From contig JAPFFF010000005.1 in assembly GCA_039105265.1 (NCBI GenBank), forward strand, positions 372,001 through 436,000: 64,000 nt of DNA, in the 5' to 3' direction. Source of the DNA: Tritrichomonas musculus (Eukaryota; Parabasalia; Tritrichomonadida; Tritrichomonadidae). A program made the translations under genes and the position numbers. A model generated the notes under the pieces. The model did not search any database, was not told the DNA's origin, and was given only the letters and a program-made list of their open reading frames with translations. Below are positions 20,532 through 31,015 of the stretch, one piece after another; position 1 is the stretch's first letter; each line of letters starts with the position of its first letter.

Positions 20532-23381
20532 TTAAATGTCAGGTACTTCAGAATCCAAATTTTTCTTCATTAAATCAGACTCATAATAAACCGAAAAGTT
20601 TTTCCTAACAATGAGAATTACTATTGTGCAAAAGATACTTACAATGATAGGTAAAGTAAATAAAACTGCAAATAATCTGCTTTCATTTAATTTTATGTGA
20701 TTCATTTGAGGAGGAAGTTCACAGAAACCTTTTTCAATACATTTTTCATCTCTGAAAGCGTAATTAAACACACGATTATGATAAAGGAGATGGTTATTTA
20801 CATTTAAATAATCTACCATTTCATCGAACATTTTTTTAGCGTCTTCTCCTCCTAATTTCATATCATCATCATTATCTCTTTTTACGCAAGTTGGGAACGA
20901 CGATATGTTATAATAATGAGCTGTATTAGGGCCAGCTGAATGAGTTCTAATGAACTTTGCGCCACGTTTGTATTCTATTTGGTAAGACAAGTAACTAATT
21001 GATTGCCAATCTTGATCATTCAAATTTTGAATTAATTTTGATGGTCCCTCAGAATTCAAAGTATTAATAATATCTTCAGAAAAATCGATCAAATTTCTTC
21101 CGAGTCTACTTGTTGGAGGTAATGATTTATTTTTTAATCTAGATAATATTTCTAAAATAGTGTAAATTACGTCGTTATGATCGGTTGCCACTTTGACCGT
21201 TTTTCCTCTCAATTTATTGAGTTTAAGTTCCTTCTTCACTCTCTCATCATCGCCCAAGTAAAGAATGGCTCCTGACGTGATGAACAAAGAATCAATGCCA
21301 CTTGGCTCTGAGTAGCAGTCGCCGCTCAAAATTGTATTTTGAGTGAGTTTTGTGTAACTTTTTCTGATGGGTACATCTCGGGTCCCATGGTCCCCCATGA
21401 CGATAACAATTGTATTATTATCTTCTCTTTTCAAAAAGTCGAGCATTTCCCCGATGTAGTTCTTGTCGGTGTACTTGTTTACTCTGATGAATCTCATCTT
21501 TTTGTGAGCGTTTGAAAAAGTGGAAATTTTTGAGTCAATTTTGTCATATTGATCGGGGTTGTCAAAACCGTAATAGGGTATGTGTGTCTCCATGTTGATG
21601 GTCACTCCCAAGAGAGGCTTCTCAATCTTCTTCCTCTTCATGTGGCTCTTCTGCTGCTTCCACACGGCTTGGATTTCCTTTGAGAGGACGCGGTCCGATA
21701 TCCAGTCGGTTTTCTTCAAACAGAGCTCAGTCAAATTGAGAACTTTTGACTGGTTCTCGTCGGGGAAGAAACCGACCAAGTAGTCAAACCATTTCGGAAA
21801 TGATTTGAGATTTTTCTTCTCAATAAGTTCTTCAATTTCTTTCGGTTTGCACTTTTTCAAATGTGGCACTTTTTTCATCAATTTCTGTTGAAATTGATCG
21901 TCAAAAAGATCAGAAGAGTCTTCACAATTGAGTCGAATTTTGGCCTCTTCTTCAGCAGTCCTCCTGTTCAGCCAAATGTGAAGACCGTCGTATTTGAAGT
22001 CAGTCGAAGTTGCATAGAATGTTCTGTAGTTTTCAACGTCGTGAAAATGCGACGGAAAATCATCAACATGAGCGTCCGACGTCTCAATAATGTTCATGAT
22101 TGTCTGCGATGGAGGGACGCCAGTGAGTAAAGCATGCATGCCAGACAAAGTAGGGAGGCCATGTGATGCGAGACCTGAAAAAACGATGCCTTCTTTTGAA
22201 TACCTTGCGAGATTTGGGAGAACTTTTTCATTGTAATAAGGAGTGTCGGTTACATAGAATTTTTTATCGTCTGCTGTCAAACCGCTTTGTTCATCGAGGA
22301 AGTCATCGTTGATCAGGTACGAGAATGGATTGAATGACTCAATTATCATGAAGTAAACATTTGGCATTTTTTCATTATTTTTTTCTATTGTTTTTTCCAC
22401 TTTTTCAATATTTTTTTTGCACTTTTTATCATTTGGATTATATGCACAAAAAGCGGTTATGTCACCATGAACCAGAGGATAAATAGGATCATTCCGGTTG
22501 TCAAGCCAGTATCTTCCTTTCGGTAGGTATCTTCGTGTGATGTTTAGTAAGTTGATCTTCTCATTCAATCTTTTTTCGTAATGTGTCATTGAAAAGATGA
22601 TGTTGAAAATGGTCGTAAAAGAGGACAAGTCAACAATTCTTTGACGAACAGGCGTGAAATAATAGCATAATGAAATAGTTATGTATAACAAGCCAAAGAT
22701 ATGAATGCCTTTGAAGTACTTGCTGTCAAAATTGATAGTTTCTGTAACATCTATTTTGAACTTTTTATCAATCAAGTGTGAATAAGCGCATGTCAGATCA
22801 TTCTGTGTTTCTTCTTCTGCTTTGACTGATAAGCAAATTTCGAGCTTGAACTTGGCAATCAAGTAGATGCAATATGCGAAAAATAAAAGTAAAAATGTGA
22901 TAAATAATGACCAAAAAGCGGGCTCGTCAACAATTGCAAAACGAACATCTTTGAGGAAGCTTAATGAATTGTAATTGTTACGAGGAATCATGTCAAGTGG
23001 AAATGAAAAATCTGGCTTTGTGCTAAATATTGGTACATAGGCTTTCAATGTTGAGAACAAAACATTCTGCAAGTTAAAGTTGCCATTTTGATAGTCATAA
23101 AGAACGAGAATGAATAACAAAGTGTAAAATGCTATAAAGAAGATATTCAAGATAACAGTTGATAAATTGATTTTCTTGAGGATATAAAAGAGCCAGAAAT
23201 GAATACAACCAAAAAAACTGAATTCTGCAAATTGGAAAATTAATTGAGTTATGAGTCTAATTTGATTTCCAAAGAATGTTAAAGATGCTTTTGTGAGAAA
23301 TAAAGATTTGCTAATAATAACAACATAAGTCGGTAAAAGAATGAGTAATGGAATAATGTAAGGAGCTAAAAGCAATTTCAT
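20532..23381 (-). CDS. Membrane sulfatase-superfamily enzyme, LTA-synthase/phosphotransferase-like
   Basis: The 949-residue protein has about six N-terminal membrane segments, then a sulfatase/alkaline-phosphatase-fold domain, and one C-terminal membrane segment (FAVLFTLPIIVSIFCTIVIL) with a short tail. Motifs in order: NVYFMIIESF (about 340, first metal ligand as Glu, as in LtaS and phosphoethanolamine transferases), TPYYNEKVLPNLARYSKEG, HGLPTLSGMHALLTG (about 410, with Thr in the nucleophile region and no Cys-x-Pro-x-Arg sulfatase signature), and IVIVMGDHGTRD (about 660, Asp-His metal pair). This points to a phospholipid-headgroup or phosphoglycan transferase rather than a sulfatase. In trichomonads a role in surface lipophosphoglycan or GPI-type glycolipid is plausible, but that is inference. 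Codon use is less AT-biased in the catalytic part than in neighbours. Confidence 0.75.
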   Translation of the reverse strand: MKLLLAPYIIPLLILLPTYVVIISKSLFLTKASLTFFGNQIRLITQLIFQFAEFSFFGCIHFWLFYILKKINLSTVILNIFFIAFYTLLFILVLYDYQNGNFNLQNVLFSTLKAYVPIFSTKPDFSFPLDMIPRNNYNSLSFLKDVRFAIVDEPAFWSLFITFLLLFFAYCIYLIAKFKLEICLSVKAEEETQNDLTCAYSHLIDKKFKIDVTETINFDSKYFKGIHIFGLLYITISLCYYFTPVRQRIVDLSSFTTIFNIIFSMTHYEKRLNEKINLLNITRRYLPKGRYWLDNRNDPIYPLVHGDITAFCAYNPNDKKCKKNIEKVEKTIEKNNEKMPNVYFMIIESFNPFSYLINDDFLDEQSGLTADDKKFYVTDTPYYNEKVLPNLARYSKEGIVFSGLASHGLPTLSGMHALLTGVPPSQTIMNIIETSDAHVDDFPSHFHDVENYRTFYATSTDFKYDGLHIWLNRRTAEEEAKIRLNCEDSSDLFDDQFQQKLMKKVPHLKKCKPKEIEELIEKKNLKSFPKWFDYLVGFFPDENQSKVLNLTELCLKKTDWISDRVLSKEIQAVWKQQKSHMKRKKIEKPLLGVTINMETHIPYYGFDNPDQYDKIDSKISTFSNAHKKMRFIRVNKYTDKNYIGEMLDFLKREDNNTIVIVMGDHGTRDVPIRKSYTKLTQNTILSGDCYSEPSGIDSLFITSGAILYLGDDERVKKELKLNKLRGKTVKVATDHNDVIYTILEILSRLKNKSLPPTSRLGRNLIDFSEDIINTLNSEGPSKLIQNLNDQDWQSISYLSYQIEYKRGAKFIRTHSAGPNTAHYYNISSFPTCVKRDNDDDMKLGGEDAKKMFDEMVDYLNVNNHLLYHNRVFNYAFRDEKCIEKGFCELPPQMNHIKLNESRLFAVLFTLPIIVSIFCTIVILIVRKNFSVYYESDLMKKNLDSEVPDI

Positions 23382-24474
23382 TTTGAATACAAAATTTTAT
23401 ACCTATAATCATTTGAAATTTGTCTTTTTGAATTAATACATTTAATATTTGAATGTCAGTTTAAAAAAAAAAAGTATTCAAAAAAGCATTCAGTTTAATT
23501 GTTTTTGATACTATTAATTTTTGGCTAATTGAAATATATGTAGGATATTTGACTAAATAATTTTTAATTATTTATGGTTACATTTCTCATTCAATTCTAA
23601 TTTTATCCATAATTTATACTCAATTTGTTATGTACTTAAATATTGAAAAATAGCATAGTATGAGTCATACTGTATGATGATACAATGTATGAATATTGAT
23701 TTGAGGTATTACGCATTTAATTGTCTAATTTTGATTAAGGGGTTTTGAATAGGATGTGACATGAGTAAATTATTTTTTTTGGAATCATTTTTTCTTGAAT
23801 TGAATTTTTCAGATAAAAAAAAAATATCAAATATTTTTTCAATGAGAAAAAAAGCAAAAATGATAATGATATTATCTAAGAAAAAAATCATATTAATACG
23901 TATTTCTAGAAAGTCAATCACTTATTTGATTGAAAAGTTTCAATAAATTATGTAAAAAGGTTTACACTCAAAAAGTTATTGCATCATTTTTTTAAAAGGA
24001 TAATTCATAGAGATCGTTATTTCAGTTCAAATTCATTGAATAATTGAATCTCTGGCCATCTCGATTTTTTTGGACGGTTGTTTTAATGAAACTCTGAAAC
24101 GCCAGAATAAAAACTAATAGGAGAACAATGATTTATCAATTTATTAAATGATTTTTCCTTTCTAATTAATTTCAAAAAAAAAAAAAAAAAAAAAGAATAA
24201 ATTTGCTAAATAATTCAATTTTTTGATTTAATTCAATTAAAATCTTAAATCTAAATAAATCATTCAATTATTTCAAAACTTCTCAAAAAAAAAAAATCAA
24301 GTTAGGAAAAAATGGCCTTAGCTTTTCCAATATTTGACCTTGAAATATGGAAATATTTTGCCTATTAAAAGAAAATGTGATTCATAGTCAAAATGAAACT
24401 TTTAAACTAAAAAAGGGTACCTTGTTTTTTTGTTCTTGAATTTTGAAAATTATTGAAACTAGTTCATGTATTTA
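23382..24474. other. AT-rich intergenic region
   Basis: No supported gene. Overlapping 60-70-aa frames on opposite strands near 23.7-23.9 kb are low-complexity. A poly-A tract lies near 24175-24195. Confidence 0.5.
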
Positions 24475-24482
24475 GCATAAAA

Positions 24483-24573
24483 AGAGTAGGTGTAACTCAA
24501 AGAGATTTTATTCTCAAAAAGTTTGTTTTTCTGAAGTTTACGCAATTTTTTTTGAGAGAGTTTCACCTACTCT
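24483..24573. mobile_element. 91-bp micro-MITE with 8-bp target duplication
   Basis: AGAGTAGGTGTAACTC (24483-24498) and GAGTTTCACCTACTCT (24558-24573) are 16-bp inverted ends with one mismatch. GCATAAAA is directly repeated on both sides (24475-24482 and 24574-24581). An 8-bp duplication is typical of hAT-type insertion. The whole unit can fold into one hairpin and has no coding capacity. Confidence 0.7.
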
Positions 24574-24877
24574 GCATAAAATTCGGCCATTTAAAATATT
24601 ATAATTTGAGATGTTTATTCAATGTTATTGTATTAATGTGAAATGAATCATTTCCAAAATAGGTAAAACTATAATTTAATGATATAGTATTAATAATCAA
24701 ATAATGGATATCAATTTTTTTGATGTTCGTAGATATAATGGGCAAATTATAATAATCTCAAGTTATAATCTTTCCAAGTTAGAATTGCAATTATTTTGTT
24801 TATATGTTTTGTTTAGAGAAGATAGTATTCAATCATTTTTATTTATTTGAACGAATTTAAAAAAGAAAATAATAGAA

Positions 24878-25750
24878 TTATTTGTATTCTTTTTTATTAG
24901 CCATTTTTTCGTAATATATATCAGTAGCTCGTCCAGTCTTTACAACAGAAATAAAATCATCATAATTATCCTTTAAATTAGTAAAAACAAATGATGGGAT
25001 TTGATAATCAGTTGAATTAAAATCGAAAGGAGTTGTTTGGACAAGAACAGAAGTTGTCCCAATTTCATTTGCTGATTCAATATCAGAAGGTGAATCGCCA
25101 ACATGAATAAAGCGATCAAATTTGATACCAAAAACTTTTTCAGCATTTTGGTGTGCTTCTTTTAGAATATCAGTTCGCGACTCGAAGTTATTTCCAAAGC
25201 CTCCAATAACATAAGGTGTAAAATATTTAGATAACCCAGCTTTTTCAATTTTTTGTAAAGCTATTCCTTTAAAATTCCCTGTGCAAACAGCGATTTTCGC
25301 ATTATATATATTACTAAGACCTTCTAATGATTCAACTATACCTGGCATTATATCAACTTCTCCATCAAAAAATTCGCTATAGTGATCTTCTGTTTTTTTT
25401 ACAAATTTCTGCAATAATTCATCACTCATTGAACAAATATTTGTATCATTATTATTTTGGCTATTATTTTCAATTTGACGAGATTTTATTATTGAATCAA
25501 TAATCTGTTTGGATATTCCAATATCAGTTCCTGGTGCATATTTTGGAACATCTCCTTTAAAGCCAAATAAATCATAAATTGCTGCTTTGAATGAGTTTAG
25601 ATGTGCTCCGCCTTTATTTTTTCCAATTAACAAAGTTCCATCTATATCAAATGTAACAAGTACATTATCTGAATGAGAATTGGAAGTACTGATATGGCAA
25701 TCATTATTATTGGGAGTTTTATTGCTCATTTGTTTGTAATAATTTAACAA
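24878..25750 (-). CDS. HAD-superfamily phosphatase (phosphoglycolate phosphatase-like)
   Basis: A 290-residue Rossmann-like hydrolase. Motif I is FDIDGT (nucleophile Asp35, acid/base Asp37), motif II is AVCTGN (Thr), motif III is the Lys in LQKIEKAGL, and motif IV is HVGDSPSDIESA with the Mg2+-binding Asp pair. A helical cap of about 110 residues sits between motifs I and II, as in subfamily I phosphatases such as phosphoglycolate phosphatase and beta-phosphoglucomutase. Substrate cannot be read from sequence. The first 28 residues are Asn/Ser-rich and poorly conserved in type, so Met8 (25729) is an alternative start. Confidence 0.85.
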   Translation of the reverse strand: MLNYYKQMSNKTPNNNDCHISTSNSHSDNVLVTFDIDGTLLIGKNKGGAHLNSFKAAIYDLFGFKGDVPKYAPGTDIGISKQIIDSIIKSRQIENNSQNNNDTNICSMSDELLQKFVKKTEDHYSEFFDGEVDIMPGIVESLEGLSNIYNAKIAVCTGNFKGIALQKIEKAGLSKYFTPYVIGGFGNNFESRTDILKEAHQNAEKVFGIKFDRFIHVGDSPSDIESANEIGTTSVLVQTTPFDFNSTDYQIPSFVFTNLKDNYDDFISVVKTGRATDIYYEKMANKKEYK

Positions 25751-25963
25751 ATTTCTTCATTAATTTATCGAACTTTTTGAATATTGTTTTAAATATTTGA
25801 TTATCTTGATAATTTTTTCTAAAGTAATGAAAATAATAAATATTATACTTATAGTTTTATGTTTATAATTTATATTGACTTAATTATATGAAAAATCTGC
25901 TATTTTAATTAATATATGAATAAAAAAACATTTTCATTTATAAAATTTTAATAAAGCATTTGT

Positions 25964-26158
25964 ATGTCAATCCAGTGTGAATATCAGCGCTACCCGGTGT
26001 TAATGAAAGCTCTTGACCTTTTTATGAGTGTTGATCCAAAATCAGAGGAAAATCTTTTAAAACTTTTTGAAGAAGCAGACCAACAAGCACAGATCAATAA
26101 ATCAAATAAAGGTCAATATCAGCATCAAAAACCTCGGGTACCAAATAATAAATCATAG
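25964..26158 (+). CDS. Very small hypothetical protein
   Basis: A 64-residue frame I do not recognise. Residues 1-45 form an amphipathic helical stretch (RYPVLMKALDLFMSVDPKSE...NLLKLFEEADQQAQ) and the tail is basic and Asn/Gln-rich. Its codon choice, clean amphipathic pattern and position between two divergent intergenic flanks suggest a real gene, but it is short enough to be chance. It could be a small subunit or an interaction peptide. Confidence 0.4.
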   Translation: MSIQCEYQRYPVLMKALDLFMSVDPKSEENLLKLFEEADQQAQINKSNKGQYQHQKPRVPNNKS

Positions 26159-26616
26159 GTTATTCTTTTTTATTTATTTATTTGATAATCCTGAATTTAT
26201 TTTATTAGATTTTTAACATTCAAAATGTGATATTTTGTAATATAATATCGATATTTTAGTAAAAATTTTGCAAAATATAAAAAATATTTATGCTTTTTTC
26301 ATTGATAATAAATATATAATTTATTACCAATTTAAAGATAAATGTATATAATTTAGTTTGATCAAGATCGACTAAATCATATCTCTTTTGAATGAATCAA
26401 AAGTTTTCCAAGTGTTTGCTATTTTTGAATCATTCAAAAAAGTTAGAAACAAGGATAATTTTTAATTAATTGTTATTAAAACAAGTTTATTAAAATATAA
26501 TGATGTTATGTTTTGTATACCAATTGTTTTAAATGAAGATAAATATCATTTTAATTTTATAAAATTTTGTTCCTTTCTCCCTTAAAAAATAACAAAAACT
26601 TTAAATATCGTAAAAT
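26159..26616. other. AT-rich spacer upstream of the HECT ligase gene
   Basis: About 460 bp with nothing recognisable beyond an expected promoter for the downstream plus-strand gene. A pyrimidine run (TTCCTTTCTCCC) lies about 40 bp before its start codon. Confidence 0.4.
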
Positions 26617-28761
26617 ATGGCAAGTTTAGCAGAGCAATTAATTATTCATTACTTTACTCAATATACGGAAGGTTGTGATAGTATAGATTGCCAAGAACCA
26701 GAGTGTTGCTCAAATAAATGTTTTCCTCATTCTTTTAAATCTCCCAATGAAGCGGCTTATGAAGCTATAAAAGCAGCTTTAAACCATCCATTCGAAGATC
26801 ATTTATGTCCTGGAGTCAGTTTACTCAAACTCAACACAGTTCTTCAAGAAGAACTATCATTTTTAGATAAAAATCTATTGGATTTAATTCATAAAGGCAG
26901 GCTAGATAATATGAACCAAATGAGAGATGTTATAAATAATCTAATGAATCCCGAATTATTTCCATATATTTTACGCACAAACCAATTGAAACTCTCAACC
27001 CAAAATCTTGCGATTTCTGATGATTTAATTATTGATCTTAGTCGATTAATTCAGCAAAATTGTCAAAGCAATAGAATATCAAAAGATACTTTGAATGAAA
27101 TGTCTCAAAAAATATACAAAGAAAATTGTAATACCTTCCATCATGTTCGCTCGTTGATCCTTTTATTTTGTTTTGAGCCATTTTATACTGACAACGACAA
27201 TAAATCTTTTAGTTTAATTAATGATTTAATAGGTCATATAGTTAAATTGGATCAAAAAGCACGAAATGTCTTTTTTGTTTCATTGCAAACTCGACCGAGG
27301 ATTTTACAACAAATTTTAGATATTTGTCAAAATGTAATTACATTATTCATTTACAAAAGTACGCAATTGCCCAAACCTAGATCTCTTTTTTTCTTTAACT
27401 TTGCAATATTTTTAATGAATCTTCGTGATATTTCATCATTTCAATCATCAACACCTTTACCTTCTTCGAAGTTTTCAAATGATGAATATACCAATTTAAT
27501 TGACCCAAAAGATTTTTATAGAAATAGACAAAATTATGATATTCTATTTACTAATCCTGCTATTTTATCTTTGGCTTTCAAAAACGAAGTATTCCATATT
27601 GAGCAAACTGTTAAAATGGAAACCCAACGAATGCAAGCTGCACGTGAAGAAATTTTTACACATGGATTTCAAAGTCGTGAGCAAATTATACGTAATATTC
27701 ATCTTCAACTTCAAGTCCATCGTAATAATATCGTAAATGACACAGTAAAAGAAGTTAATCATATGAGAGATGATCATCTTAATCGCCCATTGATGGTAAG
27801 TTTTATTGGTGAGGAAGCATTAGATGCTGGTGGTGTTTCTCGTGAATATTTTCAACTTTTAACAGAGCAATTATTCTCTCCTGATTATGGTATGTTTGTT
27901 TTTGTAAAAAATAAGCAGTATTATTGGTTTAGCCACTTCTATGACGATGTAGGCGTACTTCCAATTCAATATAAAATTCTCGGGACTGTTGTTGCTCTTG
28001 CTGTTTATAATGGAATAATTCTACCAATTCGATTCCCCTTGCTCTTATATAAGAAAATTCTTGGAAAGAAAATAACATTAACCGATTTACAAGAAGTAGA
28101 TCCTGAATGGGCGAAATCGATGCATGACATGTTAGATATGAAAAGAAAAGGTCAAGATGTTGCTGATTTATATCTTAATTTTACTATAACAGTTGACAAA
28201 TTCGGAGCACCAATCGAGATTCCATTATGTCCAAATGGTGAAAATATTGATGTTACTAATTATAATGTCGAGGAATATGTTAATAGCTTAGTAGACTGGA
28301 AAGCAAATAAATCTGTTCAAGTCCAATTTGATGCTTTTGCTATAGGTTTCAAAAAATTATTTAATGGACAAATTTTCCAATTTTTTGCACCAGATGAGCT
28401 TGATACGCTTGTTAGTGGAGAAGAAATTTTAGAATGGGAAGAATTGCAAAAAAATGCTAAATATAAAGATGGATATCACGCCAACTCAAAAGTTGTGAAA
28501 TGGTTTTGGGAAATATTCAATTCATATTCATCAGAGATGAAGCGTAAGTTTTTGTTGTTTACTACGGGAAGCGATAGAGCTCCAATTGGTGGTCTTGCTA
28601 AAGTTATAATTACCATCCAAAAAGTAAATGACCCTAACATATTGCCTGTTTCACATACTTGTTTCAATATTTTCTCTTTGCCGAACTATTCCAAAAAAAG
28701 CGATATGAAGAAGAAACTTGAAATCGCGTTGACTCAAACAGAAGGATTTGGATTGATTTAA
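26617..28761 (+). CDS. UBE3A: UBE3A-like HECT E3 ubiquitin ligase with AZUL zinc finger
   Basis: The 714-residue protein begins with an AZUL domain: AEQLIIHYFTQYTEGCDSID with Cys20, Cys25, Cys30/31 and Cys35, matching the N-terminal zinc finger that in animals is specific to UBE3A/E6AP. A helical middle region follows. The last 350 residues form a HECT domain: RPLMVSFIGEEALDAGGVSREYFQLL, then the C-lobe LPVSHTCFNIFSLPNYS with catalytic Cys682, and a C-terminus ending EGFGLI, as in E6AP (..GFGML). It would take ubiquitin from an E2 as a thioester and pass it to substrates; in other eukaryotes AZUL binds the proteasome subunit Rpn10. The length is somewhat shorter than human UBE3A (about 850-875 aa). 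Family assignment is strong; substrate unknown. Confidence 0.93.
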   Translation: MASLAEQLIIHYFTQYTEGCDSIDCQEPECCSNKCFPHSFKSPNEAAYEAIKAALNHPFEDHLCPGVSLLKLNTVLQEELSFLDKNLLDLIHKGRLDNMNQMRDVINNLMNPELFPYILRTNQLKLSTQNLAISDDLIIDLSRLIQQNCQSNRISKDTLNEMSQKIYKENCNTFHHVRSLILLFCFEPFYTDNDNKSFSLINDLIGHIVKLDQKARNVFFVSLQTRPRILQQILDICQNVITLFIYKSTQLPKPRSLFFFNFAIFLMNLRDISSFQSSTPLPSSKFSNDEYTNLIDPKDFYRNRQNYDILFTNPAILSLAFKNEVFHIEQTVKMETQRMQAAREEIFTHGFQSREQIIRNIHLQLQVHRNNIVNDTVKEVNHMRDDHLNRPLMVSFIGEEALDAGGVSREYFQLLTEQLFSPDYGMFVFVKNKQYYWFSHFYDDVGVLPIQYKILGTVVALAVYNGIILPIRFPLLLYKKILGKKITLTDLQEVDPEWAKSMHDMLDMKRKGQDVADLYLNFTITVDKFGAPIEIPLCPNGENIDVTNYNVEEYVNSLVDWKANKSVQVQFDAFAIGFKKLFNGQIFQFFAPDELDTLVSGEEILEWEELQKNAKYKDGYHANSKVVKWFWEIFNSYSSEMKRKFLLFTTGSDRAPIGGLAKVIITIQKVNDPNILPVSHTCFNIFSLPNYSKKSDMKKKLEIALTQTEGFGLI

Positions 28762-29499
28762 ATATGGATTGCTATTTTATTTATTACGGAAAATTAAGGC
28801 GATATTATATGCATTTTATTCCTTGTATTAATTTCTAATAATATATGATATTTTATTTTAATATTGATAAATTGTAATTAGTGTTAAACATTTTGTCCTG
28901 TATTTCATACTCTTTTTTCGGAACAAACTTTTACATTATATTACTATAGTAAATTGATAATATAGCCTAAGCATTTAAAAAACACGTCCACTAAAATTTT
29001 ATATTCATCATTTGGCAAAATTAAATTGAACTTATAAAAAAAAAATAAAGATAAGATTTTATGTTCCAAATTTTTCCCAGTGTTTTTGCCCCGACCGTGG
29101 GGTCTCGGCTACGCCTTCGCTACGATCAGGCTTCGCTCGACGCCCACTTGGGGCAGTAGAAACCCTGGGAAAATTATGGAAAAATATAAAATCTTTCTTC
29201 ATTTTTTTTTTTTTAAATCAATAATTGACCTTGGGAACAAAATTTGACTAGGTTTGTCTGGGAACAAAAACGATTGCCCTCAAGTTATGGTAAAAAACAT
29301 AACTTTTTCAATGAATTGTTATTTACACTTAAAATATCAATATCTCAATCAAATCATTAAATATTCAATTTTCGATAATTCAATAATCATTAATAAAGTA
29401 TAAATTGAATATAATATCATGTAAAAAAGCTATTTAACCAAGATATAAAAAGATTGTGTTATAACATAAAATTAGCCCAAATTTGTGAGTTCTTAAGAA
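28762..29499. other. Intergenic region with a GC-rich palindromic insert
   Basis: AT-rich except for the GC-rich block listed separately at 29048-29207. The sequence immediately before 29500 is the left flank of the large inverted-repeat element. No gene. Confidence 0.5.
29048..29207. repeat. 160-bp imperfect inverted repeat with GC-rich core
   Basis: Left arm elements AAGAT..GATTTTAT, TTTTTCCCAG and TTTGCCCC are mirrored on the right by GGGGCAGTAGAAA, CTGGGAAAA and ATAAAATCTTTCTT, giving arms of about 45 bp. The loop (about 29094-29150) is the most GC-rich DNA in this half of the window and itself holds short hairpins such as CCCCGACCGTGGGG. It looks like a small fold-back insertion; no clean target duplication was found. 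Confidence 0.55.
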
Positions 29500-29717
29500 C
29501 ATATAATATGGCAGAAGAATCAGGGTCTATTAAAATCGGCACGAAAAAAGTTAGCATACCGAAAACTTTTTGAAAGGGTGCGACCAAATAAGTGTATCCA
29601 CTTTTTGAGAAAGATATTTGATCGTTCGTATGAACTTTTTGAGAGTACAAATAAAACGGTTTAAAAGGTGAATTATTTAACGTTTGAGTTTTATTTTAAA
29701 AAAGCGCCACAATTTAA

Positions 29718-30733
29718 TTTTCCACGAGATCGTTTGACTGCTCCACGGTTGATTCGAACACAACCAATCATGAAAGCAATAGCCGATAAACGGTATTGGA
29801 GTAGTCAAAAGCTCTGGAACATTGCAATTGCAGATATCATTTCCACGAGATCGTTTGACTGCTCCACGGTTGATTCGAACACAACCAATCATGAAAGCAA
29901 TAGCCGATAAACGGTATTGGAGTAGTCAAAAGCTCTGGAACATTGCAATTACAGATATCATTTCCACGAGATCGTTTGACTGCTCCACGGTTGATTCGAA
30001 CACAACCAATCATGAAAGCAATAACCGATAAACGGTATTGGAGTAGTCAAAAGCTCTGGAACATTGCAATTGCAGATATCATTTCCACGAGATCGTTTGA
30101 CTGCTCCACGGTTGATTCGAACACAACCAATCATGAAAGCAATAGCCGATAAACGGTATTGGAGTAGTCAAAAGCTCTGGAACATTGCAATTACAGATAT
30201 CATTTCCACGAGATCGTTTGACTGCTCCACGGTTGATTCGAACACAACCAATCATGAAAGCAATAGCCGATAAACGGTATTGGAGTAGTCAAAAGCTCTG
30301 GAACATTGCAATTACAGATATCATTTCCACGAGATCGTTTGACTGCTCCACGGTTGATTCGAACACAACCAATCATGAAAGCAATAGCCGATAAACGGTA
30401 TTGGAGTAGTCAAAAGCTCTGGAACATTGCAATTGCAGATATCATTTCCACGAGATCGTTTGACTGCTCCACGGTTGATTCGAACACAACCAATCATGAA
30501 AGCAATAACCGATAAACGGTATTGGAGTAGTCAAAAGCTCTGGAACATTGCAATTGCAGATATCATTTCCACGAGATCGTTTGACTGCTCCACGGTTGAT
30601 TCGAACACAACCAATCATGAAAGCAATAACCGATAAACGGTATTGGAGTAGTCAAAAGCTCTGGAACATTGCAATTACAGATATCATTTCCACGAGATCG
30701 TTTGACTGCTCCACGGTTGATTCGAACACAATC
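29718..30733 (+). repeat. Left array of 121-bp tandem repeats (about 8.4 copies)
   Basis: Units begin TTTCCACGAGATCGTTTGAC and run through CGGTTGATTCGAACAC, GCAATAGCCGATAAACGG and AGCTCTGGAACATTGCAATT. Copies differ at only two or three sites (TAGCCG/TAACCG, TTGCAG/TTACAG). Because 121 is not a multiple of three, each copy opens an overlapping 69-codon frame in a shifting register; these are not genes. Confidence 0.95.
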
Positions 30734-31015
30734 AATCAATTAAACTCTCTTTTCAAAATTAAAACTCTTTTTAGCATTTAATATAATGAAAATTTATTTT
30801 TTTCTTCTTTTTTAAATAAACAAAAATAAAAGCTTTTATTTAAATATTGACCTATTAATTCAAATTTTTGAATCGCCTTTTTTTTTAATTAAAAAATGTT
30901 TAATCAAGAAGGGCAAATTAAGTTACATTTAGGGTCTTCTTCTAATGTAACTTTACAAATTACGCTTCGAAGAAAAAACTTGATTTCAATTTTTCTTTTC
31001 AAAAACATGACTTAA

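Noticed and set aside
29822-30781. Series of overlapping 69-codon frames of identical sequence
   Set aside because: They arise from the 121-bp tandem repeats; the unit length is not a multiple of three and every copy opens the same short frame in a new register.
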